A stretch of DNA of 64,000 nucleotides from Mucor racemosus (GCA_027405735.1 JAPEHQ010000002.1:1426001-1490000), one strand, 5' to 3'. Positions 23,461-36,836 are shown, counted from the stretch's first letter. Notes: generated from the sequence alone by a model not told the origin. Made by a program: numbers and translations.

Positions 23461-26112
23461 CTAAAATCTGAATACCTCCACTCTGTAGACTGGTATACCT
23501 TGTTCTCCACCAAATTTACCCTTATTCTTTTTACGGAATTTAGTCAATTCATCCACAGGAGCATCTTGCTCTCTTGTTTGTCTTTCAATACGCTTAGCAG
23601 TTGCATGCTTATTCTTACGATCATAGGCACCCAAGATATTTCTTAATTGTTCTAAATCATCAATCACTTCAATTTCACTTGCAACAAGTTCTCGTAATGT
23701 AAGGGCAATTTCTTGTAATTTAGGTTCCAAAATAAGTGTAGGGAAATGAATATCCAATATACTATTGGCAAAATCAACAATCTATAAAAGATCACATATC
23801 AGTTTCTAAAATTTTAAAAGAATAAATCTATGCACTTACATTGCTACGTTTGCTTAAATTAGAGGATTTATCCTTTAACCAATTGACAATTGTTTCGAGA
23901 ATAATTGGTAATTCAGCAGCATTGATGCGTTTGAGTGATTGTTGTAAAAAGATATCATTTCTAGGGGCATCTACAATCATTTTCATATATGTGCTGAATC
24001 GTGCCTTCCATTCATCTTCGCTGTTATATAACACAATTAAAGCCTTGATAAGTGTCACCAAATCATTTTCTGGAATATCATGAACCTTCTCCAATACGAT
24101 AGGAATAAGAGACCATTCTTTTCTTTCCAAGAAAGAACTAATAATGCCTTTATCTGAATAATTACTACGAAGTAATGACCTTGACATTAAGAATAAAATG
24201 ACATCTACTGGCCAGAATTTAGCTTGACCTTGTTGGAAACATTTAGTAATAACATTTGATGTAAAGAATTGCGATAATTCCATGTCGGCCTTTCTTGTGT
24301 TACTGAATGTAGATTGCATGATTTGACGATATTCTTCAGTTTTAGCAGTAATAGGGTCTGAAGAAGCTTCGCTCATATGAGCATCACCAGCAGTTGCCTT
24401 GGAGTTGACATTAACATGTTCAAAGAATAATTTACTGAAATCCTCACCAGAAATATTATCAGCCATTAATTTAGTCAATGTATTGGTTTCTTGCTTTTGA
24501 TATTTCTCCAATCTAGATACCCATTTATCATAAACTACATCAGAATCTTCTTCAGGATGAAAAGCAAAATCACGGCTGACAGTTTCAGTACCACTACGAG
24601 AATAACCAATGTTTTCATCAGAGCTGATTTCATTATTAATACCCATAAATTCAACAGTTTGCTTCATTTTGCCCATGGCAGCCATTAATGAAACAGGTTC
24701 GCTGTAATAGGGACACAACATGACGACAGAGTTGGTATCGAGCATCTTTTTGGAAGATTTAGTATTCTTCTTGGAAGATTTAGTGACAATAGAAGATACA
24801 GTAACAGCTAAATGGGAGTTGGGCAACACAGCAATGTTGTAAACACAAGTATCCTTGTTAAAAGTGTTCTTTTCAGTCATTTTGACCAATTGCTCGGCTT
24901 GAAGGGTGCCATATTTAACATCCCAAACACTGACAACATGTTCGACTTCACCCTTCTTTGTGGTACGAGGTGCAATCATAGCTACATAGCTATCAGATAA
25001 TGGTGTAACAGAAGCGATATTACCTAAAGTTTCATCTTGGAAACGATAACCATTCAATTGAATAGATAAATGCTCATTCAAAGAACCAGAAATCTTCTTT
25101 GAGGAGCTATGCTTCAATTGCATACGCCAGACAGTCCAATTTCCAGCAGCACCCAAGATAGTTAAACGACCATCAGTGGGATCCAAAGTGAATGCTACAG
25201 GTTTCTCGGATAATTTGACATCGATACTAGTGAGAAGGTCGATACTTCTACGTTCGACGTTGACATAATTGAGTTTAATAGCGTAAACATCTGATCCAGC
25301 GACATTGCTAACAGTAACAACAATAGTAGACATTGAAGGTACCATAGAAGATGGGATACAACAAGGACGAGTGTGTGCATTGGAAGTAACAAATACAGTG
25401 GACCAAATTACATTGCCGTTCTTTTGTGCTTTTTGCTTGGCTGTCAAACGATCTAAATCTTTGGTGGCTAATTCAATTGATCCACTTTCGCTGACAATGA
25501 TAACATGAGAGTGCAATGATGGTGAGACATGAATAGCACTTATATGCTCGTCAAACTACAAGTAAAAATATACTATTTAGCCTTTAAAATGTCATTTTCA
25601 CATTTTGTCTGATCTTACAGATTTGACAGTTTTATCCATTTCCTCAATATCACCAGTTTTAGTATTTTTCCACAACCAAATTGCCTTGCGTTCTTCAGCC
25701 TTGGCTACATCGGGACCTGATGCAACAATGGCATAAGTGTAATCGACAGCATCAGAATCTCTACCGCCATCAATGTGTGTTGCAGGTCCAACAAAGGCAA
25801 TGCCTGGTGGTGTAGTCCAAGATTTGGTGCATTTCTGATCAGTAGTCTAAATGAAAAAAGGCAATATTTATCAGCATCTTTAACATATCAGTTTATCCCT
25901 TTTTCTCTATAAATTACATTGTAGATCTTGAAACCTTCACCTTGAACAGTGATGGCAACGAAATCAGCATCATCAAGACGTTCAGTAGAGTTGTTATTTA
26001 ATGCGCTTTCCAAAGAATTGAGTCCTACAACGAAATGTTTTCCATCGCTTTCACCAACAGTGTTGTGAAAACGAGCTAAAGGGAAAGGTTCTTCCAAAAC
26101 AAACCCGGGCAT
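23461..26112 (-). CDS. NOL11/Utp8-like nucleolar protein (small-subunit processome)
   Basis: Four exons: 25918-26112, 25619-25846, 23840-25555 and 23461-23781, with introns of 71, 63 and 58 nt, all joined in phase 0, giving 819 aa. The N-terminal half looks like a WD40-type beta-propeller (VGPATHIDG, FTLDPTDGRLTILGAAGNWTVW, VVSVWDVKYG). The C-terminal half is helical and acidic to basic, ending in GIPVYRVEVFRF after a lysine-rich stretch. This plan, length and tail resemble NOL11/Utp8, a t-UTP/UtpA component needed for pre-rRNA transcription and processing. Similarity is recalled, not searched, so another nucleolar propeller protein remains possible. UBA3 lies 324 nt upstream on the same strand. 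Confidence 0.6.
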
Positions 26113-26436
26113 GATGTGAAGTTTCTTTAGGCAAAGGAAAAAATGTTGAATGTTTATGGATTGAAAGAAAAGAAATCAACATATAGTGGCTTATAGGTGA
26201 CCGCTTTGACACATCGATTCGAATCATGTTGAAATTAACCTATGTTGATATTCAGAATTTACAAAATAAAAGAACAATGCAAAAAATATGAATGGCAAAC
26301 AGACGTTATATTCATCATTCCGCAAAAAACAAAATGCAATTAACGTATAATTTGATGGATATAAAACTCTTTAAAATCAAGTATATAAAAGTGAAACAGA
26401 AAAGTTTATGATTTACATGATGGTTTTTTTTTTTAT

Positions 26437-28143
26437 TCAAGGAAGTATTATAACTCTCAATTGAAGACTGACAGGCAAAGCAGCATCTGTAACAGTAACA
26501 AATTCACCATTCTCAATAAATTCACTAATAAATTTGGAAAGATTTGGTCGAGTAGCTTCTTCTAAAGCCTTCGGTGCTTGCATATAAATGGTTTTAGATG
26601 CTGTACGAAGACTAGGTTTTTTCAATTGTCTGTACAAGAAAATATTAATACAAAAAGACAATAATTTTATATTATGGAAAACTTACATATCAGGCTTCTC
26701 TGTAAGCCATTCAATTAATTCTTCAACAGTCATTTCAGAATGTAATTTAGCAATCGCAGATTCTGAACCACAGACGGTACATTCCGGCTTCTTTTGATGC
26801 TCAAATGTATAAGTATAAACTCCATCATTACCAGTGTACATCATATAATTGTTCAAGTATGGGGCTACAGCTGTAGCCAACTTGAAAGCCTCATTACAGC
26901 ATGAAGCTATGATAAATAGTTAGATTCATGAAGTAGCTGTTTGATTTGTATAATCTACCTGCAATGACAGCATTGGTAGAAGCAATAGCTGGAATAATAT
27001 TCTTTACTACACCTTGAGTCAAAGAATATGTAACACCTGTAATGTTGAACAGTTTCGCTCTTTCAGAAGCTTGTTCATACAACCAAGTAATATGCTCTGG
27101 ATTATCAGTATCATATTTTTTATCACCCCAAACTTTAGGCCATTCTAAAACAGATGCCCATTCGATACAATGTTCAGGTAAACGAGGCGTATTTGCAATT
27201 GTACATATAGGAAATGTTGTAGGTTTGTTAAACATATCCAAAGAACATTCATAACATGAACTCATTGTAGGTAGAATAACACGAGCTTGTCCTTTAAATC
27301 CTTCAGTTCCTCCATCAATTAATGGCTTCCAACTTTGCATATCATCTTCATCTACCATATCTACAAGCTTGGCATTTATCCATCTTCTTGCTTCTACTGA
27401 ATCTAACCCACAAATGACCAATTGAAATTGTCTATAATAATCTTCATCCTTGTCTTGTATCTTTCCAAAGTAACTACAATAGAATGTTAATTGAGCTGAT
27501 TATAGACACAAAATAAAACTTACGGTACTACTTCAACACCGGGTACTCGACTCATAACAAAGTTGGCTGCAACAATTGCTTTTGATTTTCCAATATCTTT
27601 CTTTCTATATATCAAAAAAAAAAAAAAAAAAAAAAAAATGAATAAAATCATTAATGCATGAATTCTATATAATAGCTTACCTGAATAGAAATTGACGATT
27701 AAGGTTACTTAAATCAATTGTATCCATATCAATGACATGAAGTTGCTTAAAGCCTGTTAATGCAAGATTTTTTAAAATTTCACAACCTAGACCACCAGCA
27801 CCAATAACAAGAATTTTACACTCTTCAAGTGCTTTAGTAATCTATAGATTGTTTAGTTATTGTTTTGCTGTCATATACAATTAAATTACTTTTGGAGAGT
27901 CAAGTGTGCCAATGATGCCCTTTTCAAGGTCATCTTCTTGTGCTTGTGTTTGTTCATCTTCATTTTTAAGATCTTCTACATCAACCATATCAGTATCAAA
28001 TTTATCCAAAGTCGATGTTGGAGTTGTCATATCTAGAATATGTATCAATAAACAATTGTACACGCGTAGTTATTGTATTAATAATCACCTTCGTTGCTTG
28101 AATGTGAAGAAGTTCGTTGTCTTTTAGAGTCGGGTACTGTCAT
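26437..28143 (-). CDS. UBA3: NEDD8-activating enzyme E1 catalytic subunit UBA3
   Basis: Adenylates NEDD8/Rub1 and passes it as a thioester to the E2 Ubc12, together with the APPBP1/Ula1 partner; the pathway activates cullin ligases. Seven exons: 28089-28143, 27890-28032, 27681-27841, 27524-27604, 26959-27473, 26687-26906 and 26437-26629. The introns are 48-76 nt and all joins are in frame, giving 455 aa, close to the human length. Motifs: nucleotide loop [40 protein letters not shown], catalytic Cys in [19 protein letters not shown], zinc Cys pairs including CTVCG, and a C-terminal ubiquitin-fold E2-binding domain. Two extra N-terminal exons code an acidic leader. Intron 3 contains a 25-A run on the + strand (27614-27638). 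Confidence 0.95.
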
Positions 28144-30260
28144 GGAATGTTCTTGTCTTTTTACACAATGTGTCTCCATAAAGGAAATTTAAAGAGCTTT
28201 GTTTCAATAGGGAAAAAGAGAGAGAAAGAGACAAGTTTAAACTGATGAGACTCAATTCCCAAAAGAAAAAGGGGGGTAACACATCATTTTGAATAGACGT
28301 TGCCGTACTTGCCAGTGGTTGGTAATGTTTTGATATCATTATGATTATAGCTGAAAAAATGTATAACTAATATTATCATTAGTAATATATTATCATACGA
28401 TTATCTTTCTTTCTTTTCGTTGTTATTTTCTATTAGCGTTTTATGTTATTGCTACGCAATACTTTATTTGCATTCGTAAATGCAGTAGACAACAAACTTT
28501 GAGCAAATAAGCGGCATTCGAATTACCCCTCCATTGCAGTGAGTAGTTAAATTTAAAGGATTGTTTTGAGCTTTTGAATAAGAATTTATATGTTATAACC
28601 AGTTTAAAGTAATTTAAAATACTCAAATTACACGTGTATAGTTTTTGTTTAAAGTTATTACTATAAAAATTGACGAATTTAAGCATTTATTTGTGATGAT
28701 GCAAAGCTCCATCAGATATGTTCGAAACTGTATATTTTTGTATACAAATCATAATAACCACGCAATGACAATGCATATTTTTTACTCAAAACATAAAGCA
28801 GAGTTATTATAAATTACTGGAATAAGCTATGAACGCATATAAAAGAAGTTTGCAACATATTAATTATGAAAATTGCAATGTTTTAGACAGAATGCGATAA
28901 TTAATACCCTCGTGAAACCAGAAATAGGCGCTTCAAATTGGTTTAGACATGGAAGATTTAACATTATTATATGCGCTTTTGTTCACTCTACAAATCTAGA
29001 TATTAAAATAAACGTAAATGATGGAGGATTGTCATTTTATTTGAACTTTTAGCTTTAAAATTGCTCAAAAACGGCATTTTGTACGGCCGTTCACTCTGGT
29101 TTCTGGCCTTTATATGGCCTCAGAACCATCCACCACCATTTCTCATATCTCATAGTTACTTCCTGTTGCATTTCCTCATTTTTTTTTTTATCAATGAAAA
29201 GCATCCCAATTTTTGCCTCTCGACCGTTACTACCATAGGCAAATTTGACTCAATTTCCTTTTATTTGATTTTAAACCTTAAAAACGAGATTTTTCATTAA
29301 GGTATTTCTAAGTCAAAAATATTCAGAAAAGCTCGGTGCATTACCTGAATTTGTTTATTCGAATGTTAAATATTGAAAATGCAAATATTTTATAGAAAAA
29401 CTGTTTTTTCTATTATTCGATTTTCCGAAAAAGTTTTGCTGAATTTTTTTTTTATAAAGCACACAATATGAAAGAAAATTTTAATCTATACAAAAAAGTG
29501 TTAATACTCAACATCTACTATCTATGTTACATTTTGAGTAATTGAAAGATTAAGTTTTTTTTTTCCAAAATTCTTGTTTTTGCAAAAAAAAAAATCAATC
29601 GCGTCAAAGAGTCGGAAATTGAATCCGGAATCATCATGAGTAGTAATTGAGCGAAAAACCTTGATTTTGTCCTCTTTAAAGGATTTTATGGACGCCATAA
29701 AATTAGAAAAATAAAATTACAGGTTATGCTCTCATCAAAAGTAATATATAGAATAAGCTGATACTTTTGTTTTATGAAAATAGCCTAAAAAAATCATTAT
29801 ATTTGACTTTGATCTGGATGGATATGAATTTTAAAATTTATCTAAGTTCAGTATTTTTTATTGTATCTGTAGATAACACACTTTCTGCAGCGATTAATGG
29901 TACACAGATTATAATAATGTAATAAAGGTTTGCTTTTATCGTATTTTTGATTGAATTGTATAAATTTAGCAACCTCAATGGCTAGCAAATGCTAAGAGTA
30001 GCTTTCAGCAATGTGCACCATTTCGTAAAATAAAGTTCCACAAATAGTTGCACTTTATATTGACGTATCTTGATCTTTAGTGTCCAATAAATTTACATGC
30101 AAAAAGTCGATCATATACACTCTTAACTATTTTTTTTACTGAAATTCGATTAAAATAAAACCATGCTGTGTTTATTTTGTAGTATACATAAATGGAAAGA
30201 TGATCTTAATTTAGACCTTTAAATATGAATATATAATATATGTCCCATTATAAAAAGTTT
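28144..30260. other. Intergenic region between divergent genes
   Basis: About 2.1 kb between UBA3 (minus) and the flippase gene (plus). The first ~150 bp upstream of UBA3 has purine-rich runs. From about 29000 to 29900 the DNA has dense A/T homopolymers resembling the style of the family-1 repeat, but I found no second copy here. No coding frame or RNA gene can be supported. Confidence 0.5.
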
Positions 30261-30387
30261 AGTATTGCCGCCGGAGTTCCTCAGACACCTTTGGCAATGT
30301 ATTGTAAATTGGCTTTTTTTTTTCTTGTCCTTGGTTGCACTAAATTTAATAAAGAGGGGGAAAACCTTTGATTTCTTATTAGGTTCC

Positions 30388-30432
30388 CTTTTCTTTCTCT
30401 TCCTTTTCTCTCTCTCTTCCCTTTTTTTTTTA
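30388..30432 (+). promoter_or_regulatory. CT-rich tract upstream of the flippase gene
   Basis: Nearly pure pyrimidine stretch (CCCTTTTCTTTCTCTTCC-like, ending in a T-run). It could be a fungal CT-type promoter element or the polypyrimidine tract of an intron ending near 30463, which bears on the start-codon question. Confidence 0.45.
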
Positions 30433-30463
30433 TTACTGAATAAAAAAGGATAAATTTCAAAAG

Positions 30464-31412
30464 TGGCTTCATATAATAATAATAACAATAATAATCCAAA
30501 TCAAAACCCTTTCGAGGACTCGTCCGAGTCAGGGTTGAGTTCATCTCGATTTGATTATTCCACACAACAACACCAACAAGACCTTATAAACTTGCAACAA
30601 AATCAACAAAATCAACATCAAGCATTTTCTAATTCGACATCTTCTTCTACCTTACAACAACCACCCGAGTTAACTACACCAGCTTATATACATCAAGGAC
30701 CTAATCAACAAATAAAAAGAGGTGATTCATCGTTTGCTCTTGATGAAGGTAAATTTAAAAAGGAGACAGAAATATAAAAAATGGGCAAGAGTTCATAAAA
30801 ATATATATAGAGTAAGGGGAGGGGGAGAATATAGTTGTATGTGTTTTGGTGTCTATTAAATAATAGATCAAATAATTAAAAAGGGGAATCAATTTATTCA
30901 TGGAGTTCTAATTCTGTTACTATGGTTACCAGGTTCATTTTATGATGATTCAGTTATACTTCAAGACGATGACGATAATTTACAGTTATTGAGTAATAAA
31001 AGTCCTATTGCGGGTCGTAATAGACAACAACAGCAGCAGCAAGCATCAGCCCCATCTAATACAGACAATATACCTCTGCACCGAGCCACATCACAACCTC
31101 AAGTGACCCAAAAAAGAAAAAGTTTCAATATTAAAGATACAATCAAGGGGTTACTTGGACAATCCAATGCTGCTTCCGGTAATGCTGGTGATGGTGGTGA
31201 ACGCATAATTCATCTTAATAATACAGAGTTAAATGATCAACAAAAGTTTCTTCATAATCGTGTGTTTACTGCAAAATATACAGCATTCAGCTTTTTACCA
31301 AAGTTCTTGTATGAAGAGTTTTCCAAATATGCTAATCTTTTCTTTTTGTTTATTTCCGGGATTCAGGTACGACATTTTATAATGCCAAGATTGTATATCA
31401 ATGTTTAGTTCT

Positions 31413-31444
<32 letters not shown>

Positions 31445-34400
31445 GTAGCAAATTCCAGGTATTTCACCTACTAGTAGATATACCACTCTTGTTCCTTTGG
31501 TCATTGTATTGTTCATTACTGCTGTTAAAGAAGTCATCGAAGATTGGGTAAAAATTTAGTATTATGTAAATCAAAACAATGCTAATTATACGATTTTTTA
31601 GGGTGTTCATCGATCTGATGCAGAGCTCAACGCTAGAAAATGTAAAGTATTAGAAGATACACAGTTTGTTGAAAAGGCTTGGCGTGATATCAAGGTCGGA
31701 GATGTCCTTCGTGTAGAAAGTGGAGAAAACTTTCCAGCAGATTTGATCTTGATGAGTAGTTCAGAACCTGAAGGTCTTTGTTATATTGAAACTAGTAATT
31801 TGGATGGTGAAGTCAATCTCAAGATTAAGCAAGCATTATCTCAAACAGCATCAATTTTAAATCCTGTTGATATGAAGCAATTGCAAGGTACAATTCGTAG
31901 TGAACAGCCCAACAATCGTTTGTACAACTATGATGGTGTATTTTCTACTAGTTCCATGAATGAAGTCGGTAAATCCCGAGATTATGCTTTAGATCCTACT
32001 CAATTATTGCTGCGTGGGGCTCAACTTCGTAATACATTATGGATTTACGGTATTGTTGTGTTTACAGGCCATGAAACAAAACTCATGTTGAATTCGAGGT
32101 AATTGCTTAAATCGTTGTTTATTTAGACATTATTCTTATTGTAACTTTAGCAAAAAACCCTCCAAGATATCCAATGTAACACGTATTACCAACAGAAATA
32201 TTTTGTATCTGTTCGCTATTTTAGTCGTTATGAGTGTTGCTTGTGCAGTGGGTGGTTTAATCTTTACAGTAAGTCAAAATTATTATAATTTGTAGGTATT
32301 CGCATGATATTAAATTTCATTTATAGATTACAAAGAGTGGATATGTTGAAGGATATTTACAATTAGGTGCTGCACAAACCCGTGCTCAAGCATTTGGTTA
32401 TGATATTCTCACTTTTTTGATTTTGTTTAATAGTTTTATTCCTATTAGTTTGATGGTAACAATGGAAATCGTTAAATTCGTCTTGTCATTCTTGATTCAA
32501 TCTGATTTAGACATGTATTATGATACAACGGATACTGCTGCAGTTGCTCGCAGCAGTAGTTTAATTGAAGAATTGGGTCAAGTAAAGTTTGTATTTTCTG
32601 ATAAAACTGGTACATTGACATGTAATGAAATGCAATTCCGTGAGTGCTCTATTGCTGGTATTTCTTATGCAGAAAAAGTTGAATCCGATAAGCAAGCAAG
32701 AGATGGTGTAGATGATCCAACACTTCAATATAATTTCACACAACTTCAAGATCATTTAAAGACCCATCCTACCGCAAATGTAATTAATGAATTCTTGACT
32801 TTATTAGCAACCTGTCATACCGTTATTCCTGAAGCGCAAGAAGATTCTGATGAAATTACATATCAAGCTTCTTCTCCAGATGAAGGTGCTTTGGTAAAAG
32901 GTGCTAGTGATTTGAAATTCAAATTTCATACTCGTAAACCAAATTCAATTACGTGTAATCAAAGAGGACAAGAATGTGAATATCAAGTGTTAAATGTTTG
33001 TGAATTCAATTCAACACGTAAACGTATGTCTGCTATTATTCGTGGCCCTGATGGTAATATCAAGCTTTATTGTAAAGGTGCTGATTCTGTTATTTTGGAA
33101 AGACTCTCTGAAAATAATCCATTTGTTGAAAATACTTTGATTCATCTTGAGGAGTTTGCTTCTGAAGGTCTTCGTACACTTTGTATTGCTATGCGTGAAA
33201 TTCCTGAAGATGAATACGCAAGATGGTCTCAAATCTATGATAAAGCAGCTACAACCTTGGTTGACCGTGCTGATGAATTGGATAAGGCTGCTGAGATGAT
33301 TGAACAAAACTTGTTTTTATTGGGTGCTACAGCTATTGAAGATAAATTACAAGATGGCGTACCCGATACTATTCATACATTGCAAGAAGCTGGTATTAGA
33401 GTTTGGGTTTTAACTGGTGATCGACAAGAAACTGCAATTAACATTGGTTATTCATGTAAACTTTTAAATGAAGAAATGAGTTTAATTGTTTGTAATATGG
33501 AAAGTCATTGGGAAACAAAGAGTTTCTTGGAATCGAAATTAAAGGATATTAACGGTGCCATTGAGCGAGGAGAAGACTTGGAAGTAAGTTTAGTGGATGT
33601 TTCATGCTTTGACTACATGCTTATAATTTTTTTTATTTTTATTTTATTTAGCCTTTAGCCTTTGTAATTGATGGTAAAGCATTGACATTTGCTTTGGAAA
33701 AGGATATCGAAAAGTTATTGTTTGATTTGACAGTATTATGTAAAGCTGTTATTTGTTGCCGAGTGTCCCCGTTACAAAAGGCCTTGGTAGTGAAACTTGT
33801 AAAGAAATATGACAAATCTATCTTATTGGCAATCGGTGATGGTGCTAATGATGTATCCATGATTCAGGCGGCGCATGTTGGTGTAGGTATCAGTGGTGTT
33901 GAGGGTCTTCAGGCAGCTCGTAGTGCGGATTTTGCCATCTCTCAATTTAGATTCTTGAAGAAACTTTTGTTGGTACATGGCTCATGGGCATATCAACGTT
34001 TGAGTAAGATGATTTTCTACTATTTCTACAAGAACGTAGCTTTGTATTTGACACAATTCTGGGTAAGTTTCATTTGCATATAAAGGGGGAGAATGGGTCA
34101 TTAATGTAGATATCAAATGTAGTATGCTTTCTACAATGGATTTTCTGGATCTACATTGTATGAGTCATGGACAATGTCTTGCTTCAATGTTATTTTCACC
34201 TTTTTACCACCATTATGTATTGGTATTTTCGATCAATTCGTTTCTGCTAGAATGCTTGATAAATATCCTCAGATGTACATGCTTGGTCAATCTAATGAAT
34301 TCTTTAACCAAAAGAAATTTTGGGGTTGGTTTGGCAATGCTGTATTTCATTCTTTGGTAAGTTTGACAGACAGACGATCAAGCAAAATCTTAGCTCATCA

Positions 34401-35117
34401 TTATCTTATTTTAATCAGATCTTATTCTTCCTTGGTGTGGGTATGTTGAGTACAGATGGTGTGTTTGGAGATGGTTTAGTAGGCGGCCAATGGTGGGCAG
34501 GTACGGCAGTATTTACAGCCGTTTTGGGCTGTATCTTGTGGAAGGGAGCATTAATTACAGAGTAAGATATATAAAATAATGATATAAGGCTTATTTATTA
34601 ACAAAAATATCATTCGATTAGTATCTGGACAAAATATACTATTATTGCTATTCCTGGATCAATGCTTGTTTGGTTTATTTATTTACCAGTTGTTTCATTT
34701 ATTGGACCTGCTATTTCTGTAGATGTGTTCCCAGAATACTATGGTATTGTCCCAATGCTTTGGGGAAATGTTAATTTCTGGTTATTTGTTCTCTTAGTTC
34801 CTTTTGTTTGTAATTTGCGTGATTTCTTTTGGAAATAGTAAGTTTTAATTATGATTTGATGATTTAATTTTACTTATATTGCGTATAGTGCAAAGAGAAT
34901 GTATCGTCCTCTTCCTTACCATTTCGTACAGGAGATTCAAAAGTACAATTTACCTGATTATAGACCCCGTATGGATCGTTTTAGACAGGCAGTGAATAAG
35001 GTCCGTCGGATACAACGTCTCAAGAGAAATCGTGGTTATGCTTTCTCTCAAAATGATAGTGATCAAACTAAAATTATTCGTGTTTATGATACCACCCAAC
35101 AAAAGCCTCAAGGTTAA
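30464..35117 (+). CDS. DRS2: P4-ATPase aminophospholipid flippase, Drs2 type
   Basis: Moves phosphatidylserine/phosphatidylethanolamine to the cytosolic leaflet of Golgi/endosomal membranes. Eleven exons: 30464-30748, 30933-31366, 31449-31547, 31602-32098, 32151-32268, 32327-33583, 33652-34062, 34123-34356, 34419-34561, 34622-34837 and 34889-35117; about 1307 aa. Motifs: [17 protein letters not shown] (actuator loop, normally DGET), [14 protein letters not shown] with phosphorylated Asp near 570, [20 protein letters not shown]-type segment, [11 protein letters not shown], ten predicted membrane spans and a Drs2-like tail (YAFSQNDSD...IIRVYDTT). The N-terminus is Asn/Gln-rich with an NPF motif. 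No ATG opens this frame: the first codon after the upstream stop region is GTG at 30463, or A|TG if an upstream intron ends at 30463. A CT-rich tract (30388-30432) precedes it. Intron 2 has a 28-T run. Confidence 0.9.
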
Positions 35118-35287
35118 AATCAATTTCTTATTAATATTTATTTCCCTTATTACTTTACACATTTTTAAATTAAAAATATCTCCTTTTTTTTTTTTTTTTT
35201 GCTGTGATTTTGTCCGTATTGACCGATATACCGCGAATTTGAATTAAAGTGATTCAATTGTTCGTTAGATATGAAACATGTCAAAAT

Positions 35288-35290
<3 letters not shown>

Positions 35291-35320
<30 letters not shown>
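35291..35320. repeat. (TA)15 microsatellite
   Basis: Fifteen TA units ending about 40 nt upstream of the protoglobin ATG, where they may also serve as its TATA region. Confidence 0.95.
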
Positions 35321-35321
<1 letters not shown>

Positions 35322-35362
35322 AATCTCCAAGTTTCCTTATATTAAATTAAACAATCATTATC

Positions 35363-36100
35363 ATGCAACACATTGACGAAAAGCAATTGTATACCAATGA
35401 CAAGTACCGTTTTGAGTATGTCGCTGCTTATATGGGTTTTGGTGAAAAGGACATCAAGGCTATTCAAGATATTGCTGAAAAGATGCGTCCCATTGTTCCT
35501 GTTCTTGTTGATGCTGTTTACAAGAAACAATTCGAATTTGATATTACCAAGAAACATTTCTTGCCCAAAAATGAGGGCTTTGAAGGTGAACTTGCCAACT
35601 CTTTGGAGGAATTAACCTTGGATCATCCTCAAATCAAGTTTCGTAAAGATTTCTTGGGCAAGTATTTGATTCGTATCCTCAAGGGTCCCTATGATGATCG
35701 TTTCCTCAAGTATCTTGATTGGGTTGCCAAGATTCATACTGATACTCCTGAAAAGAAGAGTAAGATTAACGTTGATTACATTCATATCAATGCTTTAATG
35801 GGTTTCGTTGAGTCTGCTATCATTGATACTGTTCGTACTTTGGGCTTGGACCGTGATGAGGAAGGTGTTGTATTGAGTGCTTTCAACAAATTGATGTGGA
35901 TTCAAAATGATTATTATGCTAAATATTACATGAACCCTTATTTCAGTGATCTTATGGAAAAGAAGTATAAGGCTGAAGCTGATCAAGAGAATCAGGTTCA
36001 AAAATCTGGCGGCTTCTTTGCTGAATTGAACATTATTTCAATCGTTATTGGTGTTCTTGCTGGTGGTTTGGGCTTCTGGATTTCCGCCAACAGACATTAA
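35363..36100 (+). CDS. Tail-anchored protoglobin-domain protein
   Basis: Single exon, 245 aa. Residues about 1-200 match the protoglobin/globin-sensor fold, a haem-binding all-helical domain: YVAAYMGFGEKDIKAI, LDWVAKIHTDTP (the probable haem-ligand His in IHTD), INVDYIHINALMGFVESAI. A charged linker (KKYKAEADQENQ) leads to one C-terminal hydrophobic span (IISIVIGVLAGGLGFWI) and a short SANRH end, the layout of a tail-anchored protein facing the cytosol. There is no kinase, cyclase or methyl-accepting output domain, so it is a stand-alone globin. Gas sensing, redox or NO chemistry are all possible, but the function is unknown. The start is the first ATG, just after the TA repeat. Confidence 0.82.
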   Translation: MQHIDEKQLYTNDKYRFEYVAAYMGFGEKDIKAIQDIAEKMRPIVPVLVDAVYKKQFEFDITKKHFLPKNEGFEGELANSLEELTLDHPQIKFRKDFLGKYLIRILKGPYDDRFLKYLDWVAKIHTDTPEKKSKINVDYIHINALMGFVESAIIDTVRTLGLDRDEEGVVLSAFNKLMWIQNDYYAKYYMNPYFSDLMEKKYKAEADQENQVQKSGGFFAELNIISIVIGVLAGGLGFWISANRH

Positions 36101-36836
36101 CTTAATCTTTATCTATTTCATTTATCGTATTTATAAGTATTCACTCATCTCTTCTAAATCAGATTCATTTCTGCCAATAAATTTATTATCATGTTTGTTG
36201 TTCAGTATATCATTGATTGGTTTATTATTCGCTTCTACTAGCTTTTTCTTGGTATCAAAAGACTCAAATCAAACTATCAAGTAATTTAAAATATTACCAA
36301 TCGTCTAGTATCAATTTTATGGGTCTTTCTTGAGAACCATATCTATAAAACCTAATTCTTCTTCTTTATAGACTACTGGAGTACCTTTTTTTTTTCTTGA
36401 AAAGTCAACTTTAATGAATTTTTACTCCATATTAAACATATATATTTACTTTTTGATTATTTAAAATCAAAATATGACATCTCAGGACTCATTTGAGAAT
36501 TTTTTATTGTATTAACTATGACTAAAATGATGCTTTATTACCAACAACTAAATCTTTAACCTGTACCTGATTTTTCAAAAAAAAAAAGCACAAGCTTGAA
36601 TTTTCGGGCTCCGTATCGCAAACCTATTTGTGAATTGACAATAACTGCAAAAAGATCATAACTGTGCGAATTGATCACAAGATTATGGATAATACTTCCA
36701 CCGTGGGAGCGAAGTACACAAGTTTTGGAGATGTATCAAGAGTATAAAAAGATCTTCATCTAATTTTAATCTTTTTTTTCTTTAGTTGTTTATATTAACA
36801 TTCGAATCCCCCCAACTCTTTTGAAATATTCGTAAA
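36101..36836. other. Intergenic region
   Basis: 3' flank of the protoglobin gene and promoter of ILV3. AT-rich with short homopolymers. A pyrimidine-rich stretch (around 36770-36785) precedes the ILV3 start by about 55 nt. No gene is seen. Confidence 0.5.
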
